Below, piece by piece: positions 34,318 to 46,029 of a stretch of 64,000 nucleotides of DNA. Positions within the stretch are counted from its first letter, which is position 1, and each line of letters opens with the position of its first letter. This stretch comes from Diospyros lotus (taxonomy: Eukaryota; Streptophyta; Magnoliopsida; Ericales; Ebenaceae), in contig NC_068352.1 in assembly GCF_014633365.1 (NCBI RefSeq), positions 19,873,310 through 19,937,309 of the forward strand. The letters are read 5' to 3'. Position numbers and translations under genes: made by a program. The notes under the pieces were generated by a model. It was given only the letters and a program-made list of their open reading frames with translations, did not search any database and was not told the origin of the DNA.

Positions 34318-35720
34318 ATGACAACAACCCGATTTGAAATCGGAACATTTGATGGAAAGGGGGATTTCGAAAGTTGGAAAATGAAGATGAGAGTATTACT
34401 CTCTCATCACAAAGTGCTCATTGCACTTGAACCGGATGACAGAAAATGGTCCACTGAGCAATCAGCCAGGACCAATGAGATAAGGGATGAGGTATTCAAC
34501 CTGATATTTCTCCATTTGGGGGATACTGTTATCAGAAAGGTAGACGATATGACTAACCCCCTTGATTTATCGAATAGGCTTGAATCTTTGTATGTTGTTG
34601 TTTATGCTCCTAACTTAGTTTATCTAAAAGGTATGCTATTCAATTTTAAAATGAATGCATCGAAATCTATGGATGATAATATAAATGAATTTACCAAACT
34701 TACATTAATGTTAAGAGGAACTGACCAAGCCTTAGGTGATACTACTGAGGCAATGATACTATTGAATTCATTACCTGATGATTACAATGTAGTTAAACAT
34801 GCTTTACAGTATACTGGTATTGTGCCTACTTTAGAACTTGTAATTTCTAGTATCAAGGCTAGGGAATTAGAACTTCACACTTCTAAGAAACCTGGTAACA
34901 ATTTGTTTGTTAAGGATAAATTTGAAAATGGTCAGAATAGTCTTAATAACAATCAGAATGGGGGTACTAGACAGAAGGGAAAATATAATGGAAAGAAGGG
35001 AAAACAAAAACAATCAAAATGGAAATGCTACCACTGTGGGAAAGAGAGCCACATTAAGAAATACTGCTATGATTTTATTAAAAAACAGAAACAGGGTGGA
35101 AATGTGATAGTAGCTGCCAGTAATTCAAACTCGTTAGCTGAAGTTTTAAATGTCTCTTGTACATCAACTATAAATCAATGGATTATGGATTCAGGATGCT
35201 CTTTTCACATGTGTCCAAATATAGACTGGTTTCAAAACTTTAGCACAAAGGAAACTGGTATTGTTTTTATGTGAAATAATCATTCATGTAAAATCAAAGG
35301 CATAGGTGACATCTCTCTGAAACTACATGATAACAAGATTAGAATGTTAACTGATGTGAGATATGTACCTGGATTAAAACGAAATTTGATTTCTCTTGGC
35401 GCCTTAGATGAATTAGAGTTTTCATATAAAGCTGAAAATGGTTTTCTGCATGTGTTTAAGAATAATGACCTTATTCTCTCTGGTACAAAGAAACATGATT
35501 TATATATGTTGAATGGTTATTGTCATATTCCATCTGCATGCATAGTTAAATCTGATAGAATAGATCTGTGGCACTTGAGACTTGGCCATATGAGCCAAAA
35601 AGGGTTACAAGCACTGTCCAACCAAGGGTACCTTGGTCCAATGCCTGCAGATACCTTAGGCTTCTGTGAGCCATGTACACTAGGCAAGCAACACAGGCTA
35701 AGTTTCCCAAAGGGAACTCA
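34318..35720 (+). pseudogene. Copia 1 gag, zinc knuckle, protease, pre-integrase
   Basis: The gag starts MTTTRFEIGTFDGKGDFESW at 34318. It has the UBN2-type body (NLIFLHLGDTVIRKV, LLNSLPDDYNVV) and a knuckle CYHCGKESHIKKYC at about 35026-35067. Then come the protease box WIMDSGCSFHMC (about 35180-35215) with the catalytic Asp, a stop at 35272 where a Trp is normal, and LISLGALDELEF further on. The pre-integrase zinc segment WHLRLGHMSQKGL follows at about 35570. Frame continuity through 35344-35720 is good. The open frame runs on to 35991, but from 35729 that is MITE sequence. Confidence 0.85.
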
Positions 35721-35728
35721 CTTGGCGA

Positions 35729-36252
35729 TAGGGGTGTTCAAAAAAATCGGTGCACCGCGGAAACCGGCCAAACCAAAGCAAACTGAACCGGTCGATTTTT
35801 TTTTTTTTTTTTTTTGCGGTCCAAAACGGTTTGGTGGTTGTACAAACCGCACAGTTTACGGTTTGTATGGTTGGCAGTTTGGTTTAAAACCAAACCGCCC
35901 AAGAAAATATAAAAAATATATTATTATAAAAATCACCCCTACAACCCTTATTATTATAAAAATCACCTTATATTTTTATAATAATATATAACAAGTTTAT
36001 AATAATACATAACTATTATAATTGTCAAAGATTATAATAGTTTATAATAATATATAATTATTCTTTCCAATATTTTTATAATATATTATATATTGTCAAT
36101 AGTTATTTTCAAACCGCGGTAAACCGCATCAAACCAAACCGCAAATGCTGTGCGGTTTGGCCGCACCCAAACCAGGGTTTGGTTTGATTAGAAAATCGCA
36201 CTAGCGGTTTGGCTTGCTGAAAATGGTTCAAACCGCACCATGAACACCCCTA
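35729..36252. mobile_element. hAT MITE (524 bp) inside copia 1
   Basis: It begins TAGGGGTGTTCA and ends TGAACACCCCTA, a perfect 12-bp terminal inverted repeat. Flanking 8-mers are 'cttggcga' (35721-35728) and 'cctggcga' (36253-36260), one mismatch, as expected for hAT. Subterminal regions are packed with 'aaaccgc' and 'gcggttt' in both orientations, and the centre is AT-rich. No coding capacity. Copia sequence resumes directly after it. Confidence 0.9.
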
Positions 36253-36260
36253 CCTGGCGA

Positions 36261-36830
36261 AGGCATGCCTAGAGTATTTGCATGCAGACCTTTGGGGTCC
36301 CTCCTAAGTTCCCTCACACGGCGGTAATAGGTATTTCTTGTTCATAATTGATGATTTTTCTAAAAAGTTATGGACATTTTTAATGAAATCTAAGGATCAA
36401 ACTCTAGAAAAATTTACATCATGGAAAACTTTGATTGAAAATCAAACTGATAGAAAGATCAAAACTCTAAGAACTGATAATGGATTGGAATTTTGTAATA
36501 GGGATTTTGATGAATTATGTAAAACCCATGGTATTCTTAGGCATAGAACAATAAGGAACACCCCTCAGCAAAATGGGGTTGCTGAGAAGATGAATAGAAC
36601 CCTCTTAGAGAAGGTTAGATGCCTTTTGTTTATTGCTGGAATGCCTAAAAATTTCTGGGGAGAAGCGCTATCTACAGGAGCTCACCTAGTAAATAGGAGC
36701 CCTTCTACTGCAATCAATCTTAAGTGTCCCGAAGAGAAATGGATTGGCAGAAAGTTAAACTTAGATTATCTAAGAGTTTGGTTGTGAGGCCTATGCCCAT
36801 CAATCAGAAGGAAAATTAGATCCCAGGGCT
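36261..36830 (+). pseudogene. Copia 1 integrase
   Basis: Core motifs: ADLWGPS, FIIDDFSKKLWTF, LRTDNGLEFCNRDFDELC (catalytic Asp) and NTPQQNGVAEKMNRTLLEK (catalytic Glu after NG-V-A-E). Then FWGEALSTGAHLVNRSP and YLRVWL. A stop at 36306 and a frameshift near 36780 break the frame; the domain from 36338 to 36787 is otherwise open. It would join element DNA to chromosomal DNA. Confidence 0.85.
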
Positions 36831-37220
36831 ATTAAATGTGTTTTTGTTAGATATCAAGAGGGAACCAAGGGTTATAGGCTATGGGACAGATCTTCAGGTG
36901 GAGTTAAAATCATTATTAGTAGAGATGTGAAATTTAATGAATTAATCTTTCCATGCAAAACTGACAATAATGAAGATAACTCAATGCCTAGCAACCCTAG
37001 TGACCTTATATTAGGTGGCAGTACTCAAATTGAGGTGGAGTAACAGGATCCTCCTGCTACTTCAACCTCACATTACCCCCACACCTTTGATGAACCCTTA
37101 ACCCAAGAAGAAACCTCTGATCAGGACAATGATCATAAGGCTCAACTTGATGACCCTGAGGTTGAGGAGTATGACTCTCCTCATCAAGAGCTCAGCAATT
37201 ATCAACTCACCCGAGACTAA

Positions 37221-38044
37221 GTGAGGAGGTTTATCAGGCCTCCTATTAGATACGCATACTCAGACTTGGTATTTTGTGCCTTAGTTGTTAGAATGGAAAT
37301 GAGGAGCAGTGAGCCTACCTGCTATGAGGAGGCTATCAACTCCCATGACAGCATTAAGTGGAAACAAGCAATGGATGATGAAATGACCTCTTTGAAGATC
37401 AATGAAATGTGAAAATTAGTTCCAAGACCTGATAAGCAAAAACTAATTAAATGTAAATGGTTGTTCAAACTTAAAGAATGAATGTCACCATCTGATCCAT
37501 TAAGATTTAAAGCAAGACTTGTAGTTAAAGGTTTTTCTCAAAGAGAATGAATAAACTACACTGAAATCTTTTCTCCAGTATGATGCTTGTTGTTGTAGTG
37601 CAATTTGACCTAGAACTTGAACAAATGGATGTCAAAACTGCTTTTTTACATGGAGACATTGATGAGATAATTTACATGGAACAACTTGCTGGATACATTG
37701 ACAATAATCATCATGATCATGTCTGCTTACTTAAAAAATCATTGTATGGATTAAAACAATCTCCAAGACAATGGTATAAAAAGTTCGATAACTTTGCTGC
37801 TGAGATTGGTTTTAACTTAAGTAAATATGATAGCTGTTTTTACTTTATACTGTCTGATGTCCCTATTTATCTTTTATTGTATGTTGACGATATCTTGATC
37901 ATTAGCAAGTCCAAGTCAAAAATATGTGAATTGAAGTCTCTGTTAAATACTAACCTCGACATGAAAGACTTAAGACCAGCTAAGAAGATCTTAGGGATGA
38001 TAGTAGAAAGAAATATAAGTAAAAGCAAACTGAAAATACACTAG
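37221..38044 (+). pseudogene. Copia 1 reverse transcriptase
   Basis: Copia-type RVT_2. Landmarks: CYEEAINSHDSIKWKQAMDD, then a stop at a usual Trp (37410), CKWLFKLKE, FKARLVVKGFSQRE, FDLELEQMDVKTAFLHGDI, LKKSLYGLKQSPRQWYKKFD and LLLYVDDILI with the catalytic YVDD. Stops and a small deletion near 37578 separate the fingers from the palm. Confidence 0.85.
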
Positions 38045-38850
38045 CATGATTACCTACTTAAAACTGTTCAAAAATTTGGTGTGGCTGAGTGTAAAACTGT
38101 TAATGTTCCCTTAGCTGGACATTTTATATTGTCTAAAACACAGTGTCCATCATCTGAATCTGAAATTCTTAAAATGGAAAACATACCATATGCCAATGTA
38201 ATTGGGACCATAATGTATTCAATGATAAGCACTAGCCAGATCTAGCATATTCAATATCCCTACTTAGTAGATTTATGTCTAACCCTGAAAAAATTCACTA
38301 GGAAGCTTTAAAATATTTGTTAAGATACATTAATGGTTCCCTAAATGTTGGTTTAAACTTTGAGAGAAGAAATGATACTCTTGACCTAGTGGGATATGTA
38401 GACTCGAATTTTGTAGGAGATAGAGACTCCTGTAAGTCCATCACAGCATATTTCTTCACCTTGGGTGGCAACTGCTTTAGCTAGAAGTCTCAACTGCAGC
38501 CTTTGGTTGCTCTGTCTTCCACTGAAGCAGAGTATGTGGTTGTTACTGATGCTTTCAAGGAAGTTATCTGGCTTCAAGGTCTCTTGCAGGAAATCAAACT
38601 TCTATAAGGTAAGTTCAAGGTATTTTCTGATAGCCAGAGTGCGATTCATTTATGTAAGAATCCTGTTTATCATGAAAGAACTAAACATGTTGATGTAAAG
38701 TATCATTTTGTAAGAAATCTAGTAAGTGATGGAACCGTTGTAATCCTCAAAGTGTCTACAGAAGATAATTCAGCTGATATTGGGACAAAGGTAGTGACTA
38801 CAGCTAAGTTCAAGCACTGCTTGGGCTTACTGCATGTCGAAGTTGGTTAA
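38045..38850 (+). pseudogene. Copia 1 RNase H
   Basis: [20 protein letters not shown] near 38505-38565 carries the catalytic S-T-E-A-E-Y motif. Further on, KHVDVKYHFVRNLV and NSADIGTKVV close the domain. Frames shift several times. Confidence 0.75.
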
Positions 38851-38944
38851 TCCAAACCAACCAGAGCAATGAATATGAGGATAGAAGTTTGCTGCACTTA
38901 TTGGAGTATGACCGCTTGTATCGTTGATGCTTCAAGGTGGAAAT

Positions 38945-39659
38945 TGTTGGGTGTGAAGCACATAACAACACTGTTTTTCATTTAAGGACCCGGGCAGGAG
39001 GGTCAGCAGCAACCACTGCCACATGGCAATGGAGGGCAGCTTGGCAACCACCCGTGTGTTCTTTATCTCGATTGTGCTAATTGTCTCGTCCTTGTGCAAT
39101 TTGGATCGTCGATGCCGCCTTTTATTTGGTGCAATCCAAGCCTTTCAATTGCATCGTGCGCCCCTATTTATTTACTGTGCATCGAGATGTGGAAAAGCAG
39201 AGATTGAGAGAGAGAGAGAGAGTAGACGCTTAGGGGCTTGAGGGTTCTTTCTCATTTTGTTGTTTTCAAACTCTCTGGCTCCTTCTCGGTCTTCTCTCTG
39301 GTTCGAATAGGGTAAACCTCTGATCTTCCTCTTTTTATGATTTTGAGGCGATTTTGGTAGTGAACCAGTTTCTGTAAATAAGAGTGATCGTGAGGCTTGT
39401 ATTCAGTGAGTATTGTAAACCCTATTTTATCTCCGATAGTGCAGTGAGCTCTCCTTTATCGGAGCTCAACGTGGACGTAGCCCTTTTCTAGTGAACCACA
39501 GTATATCTCTCATGTTATTTCGCTTTCCATCATTTTATATTTGTGTTTGTCTACTATGTATTTTTGTCTTTTCGATTTCGGCTCTGTTAAATGGTATAAA
39601 GGTTTTTTAGTGATTCAAAGTGTGCGTATGTGTATGGTTTACTCTCTATTTGCGCAACA
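38945..39659 (+). repeat. 3' LTR of copia element 1
   Basis: It starts TGTTGGGTGTGAAGC after the purine tract 'aaggtggaaa' and ends GCAACA, followed by the duplication 'tatat'. Confidence 0.92.
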
Positions 39660-40236
39660 TATATATATATATATACATACGTATATATAAGGCCGGCAGG
39701 CCATTCTTAATTAGTGGGAGAAACACCAGCAGGAACATGTATTTGTTGTTTCTTTATGGCAAAGCAAGTAAGCAACCATGTTGCCTTTAATTTTGAATGA
39801 AACGAATTAAGATGACAGTGATACATATATATTATAATATGCGACAATTTCTTGTGACTCATTTCTTTTTGTCTATCTCATGGTTAATCTTGTGTTCTGT
39901 CATCGTGATCAATAATTCAACTCCAGCTTCAGGATCATGTCTCCCATTCTAACCTTAATTTGATTTCTTAATATCTTCAAACACTATCTTTAATTTCTTG
40001 GCCGATGCAACTCTCTCTCTCTCTCTCTGAGTGGCAATCTTTTTGAGGAGAGCTTTGAAATTTTAAAATTCATAAGATCAAGATCGCATAGATTTGGGGC
40101 CTTTAATCCAAATATGTTTATTATATATATGTGGGTGTGTATTATTACATCAGCTGGTACATCATTCTCTTCATTCGTACATTTCAAGTTTGTTTTCTAA
40201 TGGAAAGCGATATTCAAATTAATAAAAGATTATCAT
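39660..40236. other. Non-coding flank of copia 1
   Basis: A TA microsatellite lies at the insertion edge and a CT run near 40011-40029. No gene recognised; presumably ancestral non-coding DNA or lost CACTA interior. Confidence 0.4.
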
Positions 40237-40470
40237 TGAATTAAAGACTAATTTGACTAATATACAAATCTATTTTTAAGTTACTTAACATGAACATAAA
40301 ATGTAACCTTATCTAAAGATAAATCATATCAAGAAATAATCAAATTCAGAAGATAAATATAAACTTATTATAACACATTTAATTTAATTTTGAATAATCT
40401 AATCTAATTATAATCTAATGTATCTCCAACACAAATTGTAATCTAATCTTCCAACTCATCTCTGACACAT
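40237..40470. repeat. AT-rich direct repeat, copy A
   Basis: Similar in the same orientation to 41874-42090. Shared phrases include 'atcaagaaataatcaaa', 'aataatctaatc' and 'caacacaaattgtaatcta'. Family unknown. Confidence 0.6.
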
Positions 40471-40706
40471 TCTCTCAAATTCCAAGTTATTTCATGAGAA
40501 CAACTTGAGTTTGGTTAGAAGCAAAGGATTGAAATGTGAAGTCTGCTAAAAGCTATATGAAATTTGAAAGTCGAGCGTAATCTAAAACCTCATGAGACTC
40601 ATTTTATGCCAACCCCCAATCAAATTCTCTAAACATTGCCATGTTCATATCTTCTTTATCCATTTCTGTCCAGATCGCCGGTGTTGTGCAATCTCCTATC
40701 TATCTA

Positions 40707-41421
40707 TGTTTTGATATATAATTCAAAATAAATTGATATATTATATGTTATTTGATTAATTCATGTAAGTGACATATGGTATTATATTTTTATGTTAAAT
40801 AAATTGACAAAGATGTATTTCATTTGCATGTGACATTTTAACTTTATTTGTATATTACTTGATCAGTTATATTGTGAGCCATTGATATGTTTGTGGGCAC
40901 ATCCAACGGCCCATGTCAAAAACCCTTTTGTATATAAGACTCTTCTCTTGACATTTCAATATACACTTTTTTTGCACACACAAACAGAAGAACTCAATGC
41001 ACACGAACAACAGAAGAAACGCGTGCAAGAAAGAAATGATCAAAGCCCTAACCCTAATTGAGTATCGATTTTGTCACTGGGATATCCACAAGGTTGTGTG
41101 TGAGAGAGGCGGAGAAGATAGTTTGAGAGTGCTGGGAATAGCTTCGGTTTTCATGAGCTTTGTACTCTGTTTGATTTGTCTTCTTGATTCAGTAAAATAG
41201 TTCTAATTCGTGTTGTGTTTATTATTAGTGGATTGATTAGGGTAAAGTCCTACCGTAAATAAAATCGTTTTGATCTGAACGCGTAAACATTGTGTTCATT
41301 TTTTGTTTGCATTGTGTATTGTGTGTGTTGTGTTCATATTTTTCTTTCTTTAATTCTGTTCAGATGTGAATATTTGTATTTTCATCATTGGTTGTGTGTT
41401 TATTTTCACAAAATATTAACA
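40707..41421 (+). mobile_element. Solo LTR (715 bp), probably Ty1/copia
   Basis: It starts TGTTTTGATATATAATTC and ends AATATTAACA, with 'atcta' on both sides (40702-40706 and 41422-41426), a perfect 5-bp duplication. A TATA box TATATAAG at 40931-40938 and a GT/TT-rich U5 fit an LTR. The 67-residue frame at 40997 lies just past this TATA and is LTR transcript sequence, not a gene. No internal region remains, so it arose by LTR-LTR recombination. Confidence 0.8.
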
Positions 41422-41873
41422 ATCTACGTTCAACCTCCGCGGCTACTCTGCCCCCGTCACCATTACTTATGTTGCCATTGTAGCTCTAGTGTTTTGAGTT
41501 TCCCTTCCCCGTTGAGTTTATTGCATCATGCCAAAATCACCTAATGCCAATAGAAGTACTAGTTTGATCCTTGATTTAAATTCATGGTATAATATTAAAA
41601 TTCTTCATTAGATCTCTAGCTTCATGGTATTTTGATACCATTGGAACTCCCGGATTCAAATCAATAAAAAAAAAACTCATATTGAATTAAATGACTAATT
41701 AATTTGTAATTATCGTCATTGTATGGCTCTCGATATTTGCACCCTCGATTATATCAGGAGAGATAAATCACAAGTTGAGTCTTTGACCCTTATGTAAGAC
41801 AAGAATCAAACTCGCAATTCACCAGATTAACACCGACATATTGCTCATCCGATCGCTCGACCTATATCTTGGG

Positions 41874-42090
41874 AATTAAATGACTAATTAACTTGATTGA
41901 TATACGAGCTTATTTATATGCTACATAAAAATAAAATGTAATTCTCTTTAAAGATTAATCTTATCAAGAAATAATCAAACTTAAGAGATAAATCTAACTT
42001 AATCTTACTCATTTAATTTTAAATAATCTAATCCAGTTGTAATCTAATTATCTCTAACACAAATTGTAATCTAGTTTTCTGATTTGTCTC
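41874..42090. repeat. AT-rich direct repeat, copy B
   Basis: Partner of 40237-40470, on the other side of the solo LTR. Confidence 0.6.
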
Positions 42091-42405
42091 TAATAACACC
42101 TACGCCTCTTAAAAGGTATTTGGCTTAAATTATACGAGCTTATAAGCTCTAAAAAATACCCATCATGATAGTTAATAATTGCATAGATGAATTTTATCAT
42201 ATCATTAGTAAGCTTATGTTATAATGTAAAAGTACATCATTATGTCATGAAATTTTTTCTATCATATTACCTATATATATATATATATATAAAAAGAAAA
42301 CAATTAGTCAAATTAACCCTTTTAACTGTAGAATCCATTCATTTAAAAAAAAAAAAAAAAAAATCTCTCTCCAAAAACCCTAAAGAGTTTGAAGTATTCT
42401 CTGAG

Positions 42406-42576
42406 ATGGCTCCTCTTCCAATTTCTCTTCTATTTCTTTGTCATTTTTTCTCCTTTTCCCTTTCTGTGCCCTACGGCCACCGTGGTCATCTTTGTTATAG
42501 TAGCCAAGACGCAAATTGTTTGGAGTCTAAGCACAAGACAACGAGTTTTTTGGATGCAAAGAGCGCAATGAAATAA
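42406..42576 (+). CDS. Possible small secreted-peptide frame, unrecognised
   Basis: 56 residues start MAPLPISLLFLCHFFSFSLS, which looks like a signal peptide, followed by a short hydrophilic tail with two Cys. I recognise no family, and the frame is close to a poly-A run. A start at 42406 is chosen because the open frame upstream is low complexity. It may be chance; similar length frames exist nearby. Confidence 0.15.
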   Translation: MAPLPISLLFLCHFFSFSLSVPYGHRGHLCYSSQDANCLESKHKTTSFLDAKSAMK

Positions 42577-43565
42577 AAATATATTTATACATCATACATT
42601 ATTTTCAACATATACCTAACTAAATACAAATTTACAAAATTATAAATAACAAATAATTAATATTATTTAACTAAATAATGCGTCTTTTGTTGTTTTTGTT
42701 TTTATCAAAAAAAAAAAAAATACATAAGAACAAAAGGGGTACACACTAATTAGGCACACCTTAATACCTAGGTGCATGCGCGCTCAATTGAGCCTTGCAG
42801 TTGGAACAACTATTGTCTTCTTCGCACGTTAATATCCTCACCCTCTAAGCTCTAACATCCACTTCTTTGTCGAGCCCTCCCTTTTCCCTTCACTAAAACC
42901 CCCTTTTTCACATCTTTTGAAACCCCTTTTCAACCCCCTCGCCGCCACCCCGATCTTAGGATTTTATCATGGCGCAATTTAAGTTCATGGATGTGGTTGT
43001 AGATCTCTCAAATGCCCCATGCATCAAACCCTGTTAATTGCAGGTGCTCTATTTTAGTTTGTCACCATTAATTATGCTTTGATTTGAGGAAGTTGATTGG
43101 ACGGAAAGAAGCTCGAACTTCTTTCTTTGGTTGTTTTTTGATCTCGTCTTTAGTTTTGACTGCTTTTTGTTGGTTTTGCTAGCAATGGTACCCACATCCA
43201 ATGTTCATATGTATTTTGTTTTATGTTTTAGACTAGAGGTTCATGTGATAGGTTTTCTTTTATTTATTCTCGTAGGATTATACGATTCTTTGCGATCTTG
43301 TCAATTCTTTAGAGTTTTTCTATCCTAAATTTCATCTCTCTTGTGATGGTGACTTTATATCGTTTTTTATTGTCAGTTTTAAGTCTCCAATCCAAAAATG
43401 TAAAATTCACTAGAATATTTTTTAAAACTTTAAAAAACAAAATGGTGTACTCATTTTCCTTAAAATTGCATTTGAATTGGGTTATTTTCCTCATTTGAAA
43501 TTTGAAATCTATTGTTTAGCCACACTTGAATCCATCCTAAATTTAAACCCAACAAATAGGAAGGC

Positions 43566-43605
43566 TTGAAATGACATCTACATGCACGTACAGATGTCAT
43601 TTCAA
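43566..43605. repeat. Short perfect inverted repeat
   Basis: TTGAAATGACATCT at 43566-43579 is complementary to AGATGTCATTTCAA at 43592-43605, a 14-bp stem with a 12-base loop. Confidence 0.8.
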
Positions 43606-44477
43606 AAGACAAAATTAGAAATTAGTAAAAAAGGAAAATTAAAATTCAATTATTTCAAATAAAAAAATTAAAATCATATCATTTAAAATCCTTCGATCCA
43701 AAGTAGTAATATACGTATTATCACTTGAATATCCTTTCCCTTATGTGTCTATTCCTGTTTGAATCACTCTCTACTTTGTCAAATATGGTTGATCCTGATC
43801 GTTGTTGTTGGTCTGCAACTCTTTTCGTTTCATGTGAATGGTTGGGCGGTGCTAATTATAAGCCATACTTAAAAGAAAGGAAAGGAAAGGAAAGCAAGCA
43901 AATGAAATCAAATGCCGCTGAAAGTGAAGGATTTGTTTAATGGGGAGAGGATTTGTGCAATGGAGATAATCTTCTTAATTTGTTCAACAACAAAACGAAT
44001 CGCCACGTATAAAAAAAATATTCGACAGACCCACATGGACATGCATGGTATATTCAGATTCAGACAGCCACTCCCCAAAAGGAACTAAGGTGAGATAACG
44101 ATGACACGTCTCACTCAGCTTATACAGTTGCCTCCATGTTATTCAACCTTTATTTATTCTTCTTCTATACATGGAGGACTTCTCATGGTCCCAAGAGCCA
44201 AACTTCACTTTTAAACAGCTCTTTGTTGTCAACCTAATATAAATCTTTCCCACTTGTCAATCTCAGGAGAAGGATATATATATATATATATACATATATA
44301 CATAGAAGAAAGATATGAAGGCGACAATGAAAAAACGACAAACCCATCCCAGATTTATTGTTGAAACTCATTTGATATTTCAAATTCATTGTTTAGATAT
44401 ATTTTTATTAAAAGCATTTGAATTTGAGTACAAATTCGTCTCGAATTTGAACCCGAAAAAAATTATATATAGAGGAA

Positions 44478-44559
44478 ATTTCAAATGATGCTCACACGGG
44501 CGTCATTACAAAAGAGAGAGCATTTCAAAGTGCAAAGTTCAAATAACATCATTTGAAAT
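44478..44559. repeat. Inverted repeat, possible tiny MITE remnant
   Basis: ATTTCAAATGATG (44478-44490) is complementary to CATCATTTGAAAT (44547-44559). A third partial copy 'aataacatcatttgc' follows near 44589. No target duplication seen. Confidence 0.5.
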
Positions 44560-46029
44560 ATCCCTATCCCTATCCCAACGCAAGTTCAAATAACATCATT
44601 TGCAGAGTTGTAGAGCACTGTATAGAGGATCAAAGGATAGGCCCACCCTCAACTTCGTTAGATATTCCTCTGCTAGGTCATCAACTGGTTGTGTAGCAAG
44701 AGATCTAGTTTTTGCCTTCGCTATGTTGTACCCTAGTGTTTTTGCTGTATTCTATGAATCTTTACTTAAAAAAACACACACACTAAAAGCACTCTCCAGC
44801 CCGCGTAACAAAGAGTTTTATGCACTATAATGCCATTTTTAAAGAGTATCGTATATACTATTATGTTAGATGCAAAAATCTTATTACCGGGGTTCAAGTG
44901 CAAGTTCAACTAAATTATGACATAAAATGAAATTTAGGTAAATGTGTGAAGCTACAAGATGTATTAAACTAAAAACAAAGCCAGCCAGGAGCATGTCTGG
45001 TAGTATGAGCTTTAAACTAACAGAACATAACATGGGATGCTTCATTAATTAAACCAAGCTGCAGTTTTTCACAAGTCGCCACAGATAATTGACAATTCAG
45101 ATGTAGATATTTTGAAGGGTCACTTGAGGACAGTCTATGACAAGAACATAGAAAGAGAAAGAATTACTAGGTATATGGGAATCTTTGGCTTACCCAACAG
45201 ACAATAATGCCTTCCATGTTACATGAGGAGAATCTATCCTTCCTGAAAATAAACAAATAACTCAGTTCGAAGATAAGAGAAAACTATCTGCTAACGGAAA
45301 CACAACAAAGTTCGAAGATAAGAGAATGGAACCTCTTATCAATGCCTATCAATTATAAGCTACCCATGCACTGAACCCCCACCACCAACCAAACACACAC
45401 ACACACACATATTTGATCACACATATCAGAGAAATAGAAGGATGAAGAATATAAATGCATTCAGAAACAAAAATATCACTCTACTTTGGCCCCCATGTCA
45501 AGGACAAACAGCATATATATGCTCTCATCACATAGGTTTCACAGAACAGTGTGGCTCTGTATTCTTGTTTGCAGCTAATCAGATGCCTGCAATTCACCAA
45601 AGTCCAGATACAGCCAAAAGGAACACCAATGTTCTGCTGCAGTTGGATTATCCGCTGGATCAAGTTTTTCTCAAACACATATCGCCACATGAAATTTAAT
45701 TAGCAAATTCCAATCAGTACCCTAATTCTTGACATGGAAACCAATTACTTATCACTAAAAGATTTCAGGTGGCAACATTCGGCAACAAGGGCACTCTATA
45801 AGCAAAGCCCACTTCCGGTCTTCCCAGAAAAAGCGATGAAGATGCTCATATTAGCAACTTGGGCAAAATCCATTGGGGTAGAAGTGGTGATTGATCACAT
45901 ATGATCTTGCAGTTAAATGAACCTAATTTGTAAGCAGGATGCTCATGGTGGTAAGATAGCCTCGGGTTCAGAAGGTTGTAGGTAGCTTGCTTTGATTGCT
46001 TAATTATTGCTTGTTTTGTCCATCTTAGT

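Larger units (their letters stand above)
33394..39659 (+). mobile_element. Full-length Ty1/copia element, inactive
   Basis: It has two LTRs of 717 and 715 bp with TGTTGG and CAACA-type ends and a perfect 5-bp duplication 'tatat' on both sides. Internal order is primer site, gag, protease, pre-integrase, integrase, reverse transcriptase and RNase H, the copia order. A hAT MITE interrupts the pre-integrase segment. Stops and frameshifts occur in every domain. The LTRs differ at about 13 of the first ~126 bases (counted by eye), so the insertion is old. It sits in the CACTA end. Confidence 0.92.
42577..46029. other. Long non-coding stretch
   Basis: AT-rich with a TA microsatellite (about 44275-44300), a poly-A run near 42707, a GGAAA repeat near 43876 and two hairpins (listed separately). 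Frames up to 85 residues do not resemble known proteins. Nothing else supported. Confidence 0.4.

Noticed and set aside
35344..35991. 215-residue frame as a complete protein
   Set aside because: Its last ~88 residues are hAT MITE sequence; only the first part is copia polyprotein.
40997..41200. 67-residue frame behind a TATA box
   Set aside because: It lies within the 715-bp solo LTR defined by the ATCTA duplication.
41640..41670. tRNA-like 'ggattcaaatca' phrase
   Set aside because: Resembles a B box, but no acceptor stem, anticodon arm or A box could be fitted around it.
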